From Lunasporangiospora selenospora (taxonomy: Eukaryota > Mortierellomycota > Mortierellomycetes > Mortierellales > Mortierellaceae), in assembly GCA_015680635.1 (NCBI GenBank), contig JAABOA010000228.1, positions 1-10,889 of the forward strand: a stretch of DNA of 10,889 bases, given 5' to 3'. The first letter of the stretch is position 1. Every line of letters begins with the position of its first letter. Positions 1 through 8,096 of this stretch are shown here, in pieces. Below the pieces are notes generated by a model. The model was not told the DNA's origin, made no database searches, and saw only the letters and a list, made by a program, of their open reading frames with translations. The translations under genes and the position numbers were made by a program.

Positions 1-108
1 GAGAGAGAGAGAGAGTGAGCGAGAGAGAGAGAGTGTGTGTGTGTGAGAGAGAGAGATAGAGAGAGAGTGAGAGAGAGTGTGTGTGTGAGAGAGAGAGAGA
101 GAGAGATA
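1..108. repeat. GA/GT compound microsatellite
   Basis: The tract is almost wholly made of GA dinucleotides interrupted by short GT runs (around 32-44 and 78-88). It is a purine-rich strand upstream of the Ca2+-ATPase promoter. Such tracts are length-polymorphic, and GA or GT runs can adopt triplex or Z-form DNA. Any role in expression of the downstream gene is inference. The tract starts at the window edge, so its true length is unknown. Confidence 0.95.
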
Positions 109-110
109 GG

Positions 111-138
111 CTGACTGACTGACTGACTGACTGACTGA
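111..138. repeat. (CTGA)7 tetranucleotide microsatellite
   Basis: Seven perfect CTGA units follow directly on the GA/GT tract and are then followed by a degenerate TTGA unit. This is a simple tandem repeat with no coding content. Confidence 0.95.
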
Positions 139-163
139 TTGACCGAAAGTGAGGCCACAGGAC

Positions 164-183
164 AGGGGATAAAGGAGAAGGGG
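164..183 (+). promoter_or_regulatory. Two AGGGG (STRE-like) motifs upstream of the pump gene
   Basis: AGGGG occurs at 164-168 and again at 179-183, just before the putative 5'UTR donor at 188. AGGGG is the stress-response element bound by Msn2/4-type zinc-finger factors in yeasts. Two copies in 20 bp is suggestive, but the surrounding sequence is purine-rich, so chance is a real alternative. Confidence 0.3.
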
Positions 184-187
184 TGAG

Positions 188-260
188 GTAAGAAGATTCC
201 ATCATTTCCTGAGGTTCTTTTTTATTCTTCTAATTTTTTTTCTTTCAGTTTTTCTTTCAG
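188..260 (+). other. Probable 5'UTR intron with tandem acceptors
   Basis: A strong donor, GAG|GTAAGA, lies at 188. A branch-like CTAAT lies at 230-234. Two near-identical pyrimidine-CTTTCAG acceptors follow, ending at 248 and 260. Removal would take out 61 or 73 nt, sizes typical of fungal introns. No ATG lies between 1 and 260, so the intron would be purely non-coding. If real, transcription starts upstream of 188. The two acceptors are 12 nt apart and would give leaders differing by that length. Confidence 0.6.
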
Positions 261-572
261 GGAAAGTCCTTTAAAATCAAGGCGGCGCCCACTCCCGCCC
301 ATCCTAGTTGTCTCTTCTTCTCCTCTGCGTCCGCACTCATCCTCGCTCGACGACATTCGTCGCCATCCTCACTTTACTCTTTTTTCCTTTCTTCATACCT
401 TCCCATTACTGTCTCCTCCTCCTCCTCTCCTTCCCTACCGTCCTTCCCCTTCTCCCCTTCCACTTCCTCTCACTTTTACTTTGCATCGCCCCCTCCCCTA
501 CATCCCTCTCCCTCACTCTATGCATCTGTCCCAAGTATAAGCCCGATCACTACATCACCACAGACCCCGCCA
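261..572 (+). promoter_or_regulatory. Pyrimidine-rich 5' leader / core promoter of the Ca2+-ATPase gene
   Basis: About 300 nt directly upstream of the start codon are strongly CT-rich on the coding strand, most clearly at 300-530. Such CT blocks mark the promoter and transcription-start regions of highly expressed filamentous fungal genes. GCGGCGCC at 282-289 matches seven of eight positions of the yeast Crz1 consensus GNGGC(G/T)CA. A TATAA sits at 536-540, but only about 30 nt before the ATG, so it is a doubtful TATA box. Only one upstream ATG is present, at 520. Confidence 0.55.
520..540 (+). other. Six-codon upstream ORF (MHLSQV) in the pump leader
   Basis: This is the only ATG in the 261-572 leader. 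It opens a six-codon frame ending in TAA at 538-540, 32 nt before the main ATG. Its context is poor: T at -3 and C at +4. Scanning ribosomes would mostly pass it, and it could give mild translational control. It matters only if the transcript starts upstream of 520, as the CT-rich leader and 5'UTR intron suggest. Confidence 0.45.
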
Positions 573-3500
573 ATGGACAAGCAAGAGCTTGTCATCGAAT
601 CCTCTCCCTCGGTCCAGGCCACACGGCCAGGGACCGAGGCGACCTCCAGCAGTAATCCCGCTACCGCCATTGTCGACACGGGCTGCCAACCATTCAGCAT
701 CACACCTGATCAGTTCATGGGCTTGATTGACCCAAAGTCACCCGAGAATCTTGTTGCCCTCGGTGGTATTGACGGCGTCATTGCCGCTCTCCACACCGAC
801 AAGGCAAGAGGTCTCTCCACTGACAGTAGCTCCTTGACTTCGGTCGTCGCTGACGGTGAGAAGGCTCCCTCGCACCAAAACTCGACATCATCGATCACGA
901 TCTCGGATCGCGAGCAGTTCTACGCTCGCAACGTTCTGCCAAAGACAAAGGCAAAGTCCATTTTCCAGCTGATGTGGATGGCGCTCCAGGAGAAGATCCT
1001 TGTAAGTGTGCTCCCGCCCCGTCCGCCTTCACCCCTCTCCTGCACTCTCTAATCACGACACCATTAAGACCCGACCTCGCGGCACAGCTCTGCACACACA
1101 CATACTCGACCTCAATTACCAGGACGCATCCGTGTTCCCTCTCTCTCCCTCCTGTGCTCTCAGCCTCTTTCACTTTTGCTGTTCTCTCTCTCTCTCCCTC
1201 TCTCCCTCCTCCTTCACTCCCTTCTCGAGTCTGTCGACAAAGTGCTGGCCACCCCTTGCTCGGCCCAGTGTTCATGCGAACCATCCGAGTGACCTATTCG
1301 TCCTCGTTGTCCACCCCCGAGGGGTGTGCGTGTGTTTTTGGGCAAACTGGGCCAAGTCGTGGATGGGATAGGCTCAGCATGAGCCCCCGTCGACTGGTCA
1401 CTTCAAAAGAATTCTTCAGTTTCCATCGGCCGGGCAAAAAAAAAAATTGGGCTATTGGGCTATTTTCGTCCTGCTTTTGTAGGCAGGAGCCATTTAACCC
1501 TATTCACTCGGTCCATGTCCCCTATCGTTTCCCTGTCCTATCCCATGCACTCCTACATTTTTCAATGCCTTCTGCAGCAGTGACGAGGCTCTGCCACTGG
1601 AGATACCCCCCCCCCAACGGCCTTGTATGACCACAGGGCCCATTTCCCATCAATACCTCCCTCTCCTTAGGCCCCACGGCCTTTTGTGTTCTGCACCTTC
1701 ATTTCTCCTGAACAACAACACTGGTTTTATGTCTCCGCCCTTTTCTTGTCCCTCAGGGACCTGGCTGGCACCTGACCACTCGTGATGCTGCCCTGACTCT
1801 TTGCCTCTCGTGTGCTCTCCAGCCACATTTGGTGCCATTGGTCCGAATTCACTCTCGAGTGTCCCATCCCCTTCCTTATTGCTAAAACCGTAGATACTCA
1901 TCAATCTGCTTCGTGTCTGGGATTGGCCCTCACTCTTTATCATGACATAGATCCTCCTTTTGGTCGCTGCTATCGTGTCCGTTGGTCTCGGTATCTACGA
2001 GGACTTTGGTATGGAGCATAAAGATGAAATTCTTTATGATAAGAACTACGAGCCCTATGTGGCCGAGCCCAAGAAGATCTCGTGGGTCGAGGGTGTTGCT
2101 ATCTTTGTTGCCATTATGATTGTCATTCTTGTCGGTTCCGTCAATGATTACCAGAAGGAAGCCCAGTTCCGCAAGTTGAATGCCAAGAAGGAAGATCGCG
2201 AGGTCAAGGCTCTTCGTAATGGCGAAACGGTTCTTGTCTCGGTCTTTGATGTCGTCGTTGGTGATGTCTTGCACCTCGAGCCTGGCGATGTCATTGCCGC
2301 CGACGGTATTTTCCTTGGTGGTCATAACCTCAAATCTGACGAGTCTGCCATGACAGGAGAGTCTGATGCTGTCAAGAAGGTCACTCTTGAGGAGTTCCTG
2401 CGCCTTCAGGAGATGGAGGCTGCAAGCTATGCTGCTCATGGAGGCACGGACCCCGCTCACCAGCTTCACGGTGTCGATCCCTTTATCATTTCTGGTTCCA
2501 AGATTCTTGAGGGTGTTGGCACGTATGTTGTCACCGGTGTTGGTATCAACAGTTTCCACGGCAAGACCATGATGTCGCTCCGTACCGAGGCCGAGGATAC
2601 TCCTTTGCAAGCCAAGTTGAACGATCTTGCTGAGAAGATTGCCAAGCTGGGCAGTATGGCTGCCGCGCTTATGTTGGTGATTCAGATCATTCGCTACTTT
2701 GTTACCTTCAAAAAGAACGGTGTTACGCCTCCCTCGGCCGAGATTGTCCAGGCTATGGTCAGAATCATTATCTCTGCTGTCACTGTCATTGTCGTCGCCG
2801 TTCCTGAGGGTCTTCCCCTTGCCGTCACGCTTGCCCTGGCCTTTGCGACCACTCGTATGTTGCAGGATAACAATCTGGTTCGTGTCCTGGCTGCTTGTGA
2901 GACCATGGGTAATGCCACCACTATTTGTTCCGATAAGACTGGTACATTGACCCAGAACCGGTATGTTTCTTTTCTTGTTCTTTTCGGTATTGTCTGCATT
3001 GGTTGATGATTGGGAAGCATGTCATACTGAACACGATGAATTTCATCCGCATAATTATCTTAGAATGACTGTCGTTGCTGGTACTATTGGTCTTAACAGC
3101 CGATTCATTGCCGATGTCGCCGAGGGTGATGTCAACCAGCGTGCCAACATCCCCATCAACAAGAATGCCATCCTGACCAGCCAGATTAATGATAATATCC
3201 CATCCTCAGTTGTTCATCTTTTGCACGAGGCCATTGCCGTCAACTCGTCCGTCTTTGAGAGTGAGGATGACAAGGGCAACACCTCGTTCATTGGATCAAA
3301 GACTGAGGTCGCTCTGTTGGAGTTCTCCCGAAACGTCAACGGTCCTGATTACCGTGTTCTCCGCGAGACCACCCCCGCAGTGCACTTGTACCCCTTCTCA
3401 TCCGAACGCAAGTCCATGGCCACCATTGTCCAGATGGGTCCCAAGAAGTTCCGTCTTCATGCCAAGGGTGCCTCTGAAATCATTATGAAGCGCTGCACAA

Positions 3501-5422
3501 AGATTCTCCAGATCTCCAACTCCGAGTCCAAGGCCGAGAGCTCTACCCCCGAGGTGACCGAGCTCGAGCTGACATCTGAACTCGAGAACCATGTGAACAA
3601 GACCATTATCTCCTATGCCACCCAGTCCCTGCGTACCATCGGTATTGCCTACCGCGATTTTGAGTCCTGGCCCCCAGCTGGTGTTGAGCTCAACAGCGAC
3701 GGCGAGGTGCCCTTTTCGGCTGTTGCTGAGGGTGACATGACATTGATCTCTGTTGTCGGTATTGAGGATCCTCTTCGTGATGGTGTCCCTGAGGCTGTTC
3801 TTTCATGCCAGCGTGCCGGTGTCTTTGTCCGTATGGTTACTGGTGACAACATCATGACCGCCAAGTCTATTGCAACCCAGTGCGGTATCTACACTCAGGG
3901 TGGTATCATCATGGAAGGCCCCAAGTTCCGTGCTCTCAGCACCGAAGAAATGGACGCCGTCATTCCTCGTCTCCAGGTCTTGGCTCGTTCCAGTCCCGAT
4001 GACAAGAAGATTCTCGTCGGTCGTCTCAAGGCTCTTGGTGAGATTGTTGCTGTGACGGGTGATGGTACCAACGATGGTCCCGCTCTCAAGATGTCGGATG
4101 TCGGTTTCTCGATGGGTATTGCTGGTACTGAAGTCGCAAAGGAGGCCTCGTCGATCATTCTGATGGACGATAACTTCTCGAGCATTGTCAAGGCCATTCT
4201 CTGGGGCCGTACTGTCAACGATGCCGTCAAGAAGTTCTTGCAGTTCCAGCTTACCGTCAACGTCACTGCCGTCGTTCTTACCTTGATTACCGGTGTTATC
4301 TCTGATGAGCAAAAGCCCGTCTTGTCTGCTGTACAGCTGCTGTGGGTGAACTTGATCATGGATACCCTTGCTGCCTTGGCCCTTGCCACCGATCCCCCAA
4401 CTATGGAGCTCTTGGACCGCCAGCCCGAGCCTCGCACTGCACCTTTGATCAACTTTACCATGTGGAGAATGATTCTTGGTCAGGCCGTGTTGCAACTCAT
4501 TATCACCTTTGTTCTCAAGTACGCCGGCATGGATATCTTCAACTACAATGAACTGCCTGCTCACATTGCCAGTAACACTGCTGAAATCCAGAAGGCATAT
4601 TTGAGCATCAAGACGCAGGAGCTCGATTCGATGGTTTTTAACACCTTTGTGTTCCTCCAGATCTTTAACGAAGTCAACTGCCGTCGCCTTGATAACCGCC
4701 TCAACATTCTCCAGGGTGTCACCAAGAACACATTCTTTATGGTTATCTTTGTTATCATGTTGGTCTTCCAGGTCGTCATTGTCCAGTTCGGTGGTGCGGC
4801 CTTCAAGGTTTTGCCATTGACTGGCATGCAGTGGTTGATTTGCGTCCTTTTGGGATTGTTCTCGATCCCATGGGGTGCCATGATCCGTCTCATCCCTGAA
4901 TCAATCTTTGGTGGTGTCCGTGACTGGGTCAACAACACTGCTGCCCAGAAGAACGAGCTGCCCAACTTTGAGAGCTACCCTGTCCATGCCGATCTTGCTC
5001 GCGCCAACTCGATGCCTAACTCTGTCCGCTCGGGTCGTACCAACTCGATTGCTGGTAGCGCCAGCAATGTTTACCCAGGTGCCATGAACCCCGCTGTCCA
5101 GAAGGTCCGCTCGGACCTGTCTGTCTTCAGGTCGATCCGTGGTGGTCGTCTGTCGACAGATTCGGACCGAAGTGGTCACGCCTTGAATGCAGGCACGATG
5201 GTCCCCGCCTTAGTGGCGACCTCGGTTGGTGCCCCAGGATGGGCTCCTCGGAGTGCTCGCGGAACACCCACCCACTCTTCAAGTCAGATCGATGTGAGCA
5301 ACTCGAGCCGGCGGTCTAGCGTCGCTGGTTCGCGTCAGAACACTGCTCCACCAGCAGCATCTGTAAATACCCCTGCGAACCACACCAGCGGCTCTGACTC
5401 GACCCTCAATGAGAAGAAGTAA
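573..5422 (+). CDS. P-type Ca2+-transporting ATPase, PMCA/PMC1-like (type IIB), three exons
   Basis: The protein couples ATP hydrolysis to Ca2+ export from the cytosol, as PMC1 does at the yeast vacuole. Exons 573-1001, 1951-2960 and 3064-5422 join in frame to 1,265 residues. Visible landmarks are TM1 about 140-159, TM2 189-207, the actuator TGES at 278-281, TM3 377-396, and TM4 with PEGLP at 428-432. DKTGT follows at 471-475 (phosphorylated Asp471), then ATP-binding KGAS at 614-617 and GDGTNDGPAL at 812-821. TM5 starts near 871. TM6 carries Asn909 and Asp913, which with Glu429 form the single Ca2+ site of PMCA pumps. TM7-10 lie about 949-1089. A Ser-rich tail of about 170 residues follows, with RRSS at 1229-1232. 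The start is chosen because exon 1 encodes the fungal PMCA N terminus (GGIDG..AAL.TD..RGLS) and the next upstream ATG belongs to a tiny uORF. It is slightly longer than yeast PMC1. Family is certain; vacuolar versus plasma membrane is not. Confidence 0.95.
1182..1214. repeat. CT-rich microsatellite in intron 1
   Basis: The tract consists of CT dinucleotides grading into CCT units. It is complementary in type to the GA tract at 1-108. It is non-coding if the intron assignment is right. Confidence 0.85.
1606..1615. repeat. C10 homopolymer in intron 1
   Basis: Ten consecutive C residues lie inside intron 1. They are a likely site of length variation or sequencing error, without coding consequence. 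Confidence 0.9.
2961..3063 (+). other. Intron 2 of the Ca2+-ATPase gene (103 nt, phase 2)
   Basis: The donor is ACCG|GTATGT and the acceptor is TTATCTTAG|AATG. A branch-like TACTGAAC lies at 3025-3032. Splicing splits an Arg codon (CG|A) and restores the conserved run DKTGTLTQNRMTVV just after the phosphorylated aspartate. Reading through instead gives a stop at 3004-3006. Both the splice signals and the protein family support it strongly. Confidence 0.95.
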
Positions 5423-5428
5423 TGATAG
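5420..5428 (+). other. Three different in-frame stop codons in tandem (TAA TGA TAG)
   Basis: The pump frame ends TAA (5420-5422), immediately followed in the same frame by TGA and TAG. Translation would stop even if one or two codons were read through. Confidence 0.97.
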
Positions 5429-5535
5429 TGCTCGTAAAAAAAAATGAAATGTCTCCTCTCCTCGCCCCAATCATCCATCCCGCGCCCTCTTCGATTCTGT
5501 TTTACTAGGACCATTTACCCCTTCTCTTCCTCATC

Positions 5536-5590
5536 TATATTTCTTCCTTGTATACACCCTAATGAATTTTTTGACTATCGAATTAAAATA
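5536..5590 (+). terminator. Polyadenylation-type signals of the Ca2+-ATPase gene
   Basis: TATATT at 5536-5541, TGTATA at 5549-5554 and AATTAAAATA at 5581-5590 lie 115-170 nt after the stop. They resemble the UA-rich efficiency element, the UGUA element and the A-rich positioning element of fungal 3' ends. A canonical AATAAA at 5772-5777 could serve a longer transcript. The cleavage site cannot be read from sequence alone. Confidence 0.5.
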
Positions 5591-6050
5591 CTGTCAGTCT
5601 AACTGCACTACGCAGAAAAAAGTACATTTTGTTCCCAAGGGATTGGGTGGAATAACCAGAAATCAGGCCATGTCCCCATAGTTTTTTCTCACTCTCTGAA
5701 AGGATGATTGAGAGCTGCAAACATTTCTTCATTTTCTCTCATTCTCTCATCATGAGTGGTACGTTTGACCAAATAAAAGAAAAGAATTCCCACCAACATG
5801 AACTCTTTTTTTCTTGGGTATGTAGTCATTTCCACCGTCCCGCGCCATGCCAACGGCGTTACTTTGTACCCGGCGCCGCAGCCCTTTGCAAATGGCGTCT
5901 CCCCTTGCGACAGATCAACCCAACACTGGATTTTTTGTACATTTATTCATCACCCTTCCCCACCCACACTCATTACATCACTTGTTTCATACCCTCACTA
6001 AGACTTGGAGGTCCTTTGCTTCACGACACTTTATGAATGGAGGATCAAAG

Positions 6051-6133
6051 GTAAACCTGCTCTATTTTTTCCCAGCTGCAATTAATTTCTTCACAAAGTG
6101 GAGGTACCGAAATGGTATAGATTTTCTTTGCAG
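6051..6133 (+). other. Intron-like segment in intergenic DNA, possible spliced non-coding RNA
   Basis: The donor CAAAG|GTAAAC at 6051 pairs with a strong pyrimidine acceptor, GATTTTCTTTGCAG, ending at 6133. A second acceptor, TTTTTTCCCAG, ends at 6075. The 83-nt span suits fungal introns. A further donor, TTGG|GTATGT, lies upstream at 5818. The flanking frames are short and run into long A tracts, so a non-coding transcript or an extended 3'UTR of the pump gene is likelier than a protein. Chance pairing of splice-like strings remains possible. Confidence 0.25.
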
Positions 6134-6385
6134 TCTGGTGGAGTTCTTGGCTGTTGCCATTGTCAAAATCGGAAAGGAAAAAAAAAAAAAAAGCCATCCT
6201 GGTTGGCTTCTTTCTACGATGGCCAATTTCTTTTGAAATACAATCTACGAAAAAAAAAATCGTGTACATCCCTTGTGCACGCGGCACCGTGTCCATCCAT
6301 GACATTGGTCGTGTAAACGATCCGCTCTTCTCCTAAACAACAGTGGAACTTGTCAGCCTACAGCTTATCATTCAGAAAACTTCTC

Positions 6386-6421
6386 GACGAACGAACAAAA
6401 AAAAGTGGTTCGTCAGAACCA
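6386..6421. repeat. Overlapping short inverted repeats
   Basis: GACGAAC (6386-6392) is inverted as GTTCGTC (6408-6414). TGGTTC (6406-6411) is inverted as GAACCA (6416-6421) around a GTCA loop. The two hairpins share bases and are mutually exclusive. No T-rich tail follows, and its role is unknown. Confidence 0.5.
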
Positions 6422-6565
6422 AAGATAAAAGATTACTTGATACTCTTTGGCAAGTATACATGGGTCTACTCTCATTGAAATAGGAGAAGAAGGGCATCAG
6501 CAGTCTTGATCCTGGCGAGTACCCTTCTTTTTTTTCTAGTCTTTAAACTCACGCGAGTCGGTGTC

Positions 6566-7003
6566 CTAAAAATATGATATCCACCTCTCCATCCATCGTA
6601 TATCCCGATGCCCATCAACTAAAGTTTCATTAACATTCTTGACTCCTCGGACAAGGTGCCACTGCAGCGTAGGGGACCAAAAATGGTTCTCATCAACGAA
6701 CCTCTTTGCTAAAAGTTCATCGATGCCGGTTATGGAGAGCAAGGCTTTTTTCTTTGGGTTCAAACCTAATTTAAGTTTAAGTGTAGTCAGTCCACAGCGT
6801 TCAGGATGCTCTAGGTTTCTTGGTGTGGAGCGAATGGCTAATGCTGTTGCTGCAGCAGCGAGTACCGATGTTGGCATGCGTTGGTTGTGCATGGTAATAT
6901 GACGGGAAGGAATTGGGAAGACGTCTGGGGGTGAATATGATTCATTGGGAATGATATAGAGGGCTGGTAAAGAAAACACCATTGGCTGTTTGCCAAGGCA
7001 CAT
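6566..7003 (-). CDS. Doubtful 145-codon ORF, unrecognised
   Basis: This is the longest open frame in the intergenic region, running on the minus strand from an ATG at 7001-7003. The product has a lysine/leucine stretch (KLKLGLNPKKKALLS) and no motif, signal peptide or membrane span I can name. Its codons end largely in A or T, unlike the C-biased pump gene. It lacks a clear promoter and has no convincing splice partner. It may be a decayed fragment of an older gene or simply a chance frame. A 66-codon minus ORF at 7200-7400 is equally unassigned. Confidence 0.15.
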   Translation of the reverse strand: MCLGKQPMVFSLPALYIIPNESYSPPDVFPIPSRHITMHNQRMPTSVLAAAATALAIRSTPRNLEHPERCGLTTLKLKLGLNPKKKALLSITGIDELLAKRFVDENHFWSPTLQWHLVRGVKNVNETLVDGHRDIRWMERWISYF

Positions 7004-7746
7004 TGATCATTGTTCGCTCTATTCTCGTGTTCCCAATGTCATTAACCATCAACTATTTGCAACCTCAGCCTACCAGTGTTCGCCCTGCAGTAAACAATGC
7101 AGCGCTATTTTGGTTTGAACTCGGTTTACAGGCTCCTACAACGTATCTAATCACTCTTTGAGGTGCAATGGATTCCAGTTGGTTGCCCTATTTCTATCGC
7201 TACTGTCGACTCTTTGCGTGTAGTGAGGATGAAACGACTACTGCCAGATCCTTGCGTGTAGTCAGAGGTGTGGTATTAGCACACTGTAGCCTGATGGTTG
7301 CTTTGGCCCCTTCGGCAAGCATGGCCAGTGGAGCCAAATCTCTTTTGACCGCTTTTAATCCATTTTTAATTCGGACAGAAGCATAGTTTGCTAATGCCAA
7401 CTCATTTCACTCGCTGTCATAACAGTTGCAACGATCTCTAGAGTTTACATCCCTTGGAATCAGGAAAAAAAACAAACAAATAAATAAAATAACTGTCTCG
7501 CATTTCACTTTTGACAGAGATCCAAAGGTTACCATAAAAAGTGTAAGAAAAAAGTCGCATGTCCCACAATGACTCTACCATGGCGAGGAGCCTGCCACTG
7601 AATTGGCCCCCAAAGACTGTATCCCATGTAGCGCGCCAGAAGATCTAGATTCGGGCTATTAGATGTAACAGGCGTGGCAGGTACTACCAAACTATAGGAT
7701 ATCTCCCTCTTTTGTCTCATTCGCCTTTGTCTAGATCATAGATGTC

Positions 7747-7873
7747 TATAAAAAACTTCTCCCTCCTTTTTCGCATTTCTCGACCAATTTGAAGGCAAAG
7801 AACAAAGGAACCAATGGAGAGCTATTTTACATCCATACGGGACTGTGTCCAGCCAACGAGATTTGAAATTTAA
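7747..7873 (+). promoter_or_regulatory. TATA / CT block / ATG arrangement with a 19-codon ORF
   Basis: TATAAAAAA (7747-7755) is followed by a pyrimidine block (about 7756-7785). An ATG follows at 7814 in the context CCAATGG, the same immediate context as the pump start. The ORF runs 19 codons to TAA at 7871-7873. An acceptor-like TTTTTTCAG ends at 7898. The layout resembles a small fungal promoter, but no longer coding exon was found downstream. It could be a degenerate promoter, a small RNA promoter or coincidence. Confidence 0.2.
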
Positions 7874-8096
7874 AATAGAGACAAGACACTTTTTTCAGCT
7901 GTAGGATGTGCAACAAAATGTCCCAAAGACAAAGCCTACATTCGCCTCACTAAACAACAGGGCATGGTTGGAGACAACAGCCAAGATGAGCTGGACAGAA
8001 AGCACCATGCATGTGAGCATGAGAGGCAGAAAAGCTATTTTAATTTGTTCCGCGCTTTTTTAGAGCTAGAGTTCATATGTTGTGCGTGTGTGTCAT

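Larger units (their letters stand above)
1002..1950 (+). other. Intron 1 of the Ca2+-ATPase gene (949 nt, phase 0)
   Basis: The donor is CTT|GTAAGT and the acceptor is ATCATGACATAG|ATC. Joining gives an uninterrupted TM1 (QEKIL then ILLLVAAIVS), as family knowledge predicts, so no exon is hidden inside. CTCAC at 1929-1933 could be the branch region. The intron is about nine times longer than intron 2. It holds a CT microsatellite, an A11 run (1436-1446), two tandem ATTGGGCT units (1446-1461) and a C10 run (1606-1615). Retention would add 15 residues and then stop at 1050-1052. Confidence 0.92.
5591..8096. other. Convergent intergenic region without a convincing protein gene
   Basis: The stretch is more AT-rich than its flanks and holds many A and T runs, including A15 at 6178-6192 and A9 near 6251. 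Open frames are short, have AT-ended codons unlike the pump gene, and show no family I recognise. Individual candidates (a spliced-transcript signature, an inverted repeat, a 145-codon ORF, a TATA/CT/ATG arrangement) are listed separately. I see no terminal inverted repeats, LTRs, tRNA or rRNA. Confidence 0.6.

Noticed and set aside
974-1630. 218-codon plus-strand ORF covering the end of exon 1 and most of intron 1
   Set aside because: It is in a different frame from the pump, its product is CT-repeat derived Ser/Pro/Leu sequence, and it overlaps a well-supported intron.
3803-4564. 253-codon minus-strand ORF antisense to the pump
   Set aside because: It mirrors conserved codons of exon 3 and is a shadow created by the C-biased codon use. 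The same applies to the minus ORFs at 1930-2610 and 3895-4461.
5408-5419. C-terminal NEKK as an ER-retrieval signal
   Set aside because: Dilysine retrieval needs lysines at -3 and -4 (or -3 and -5). Here they are at -1 and -2.
6756-6775. GGGTTCAAACC, resembling a tRNA B box / T loop
   Set aside because: The flanking bases do not form a five-pair T stem, and no acceptor or anticodon arms can be found at tRNA spacing.
7529-7720. 63-codon minus ORF with a faint resemblance (RVIVGHATFF) to copia-type integrase/RT linker sequence
   Set aside because: The match is a few residues only. No reverse transcriptase, integrase or LTR sequence is seen nearby.
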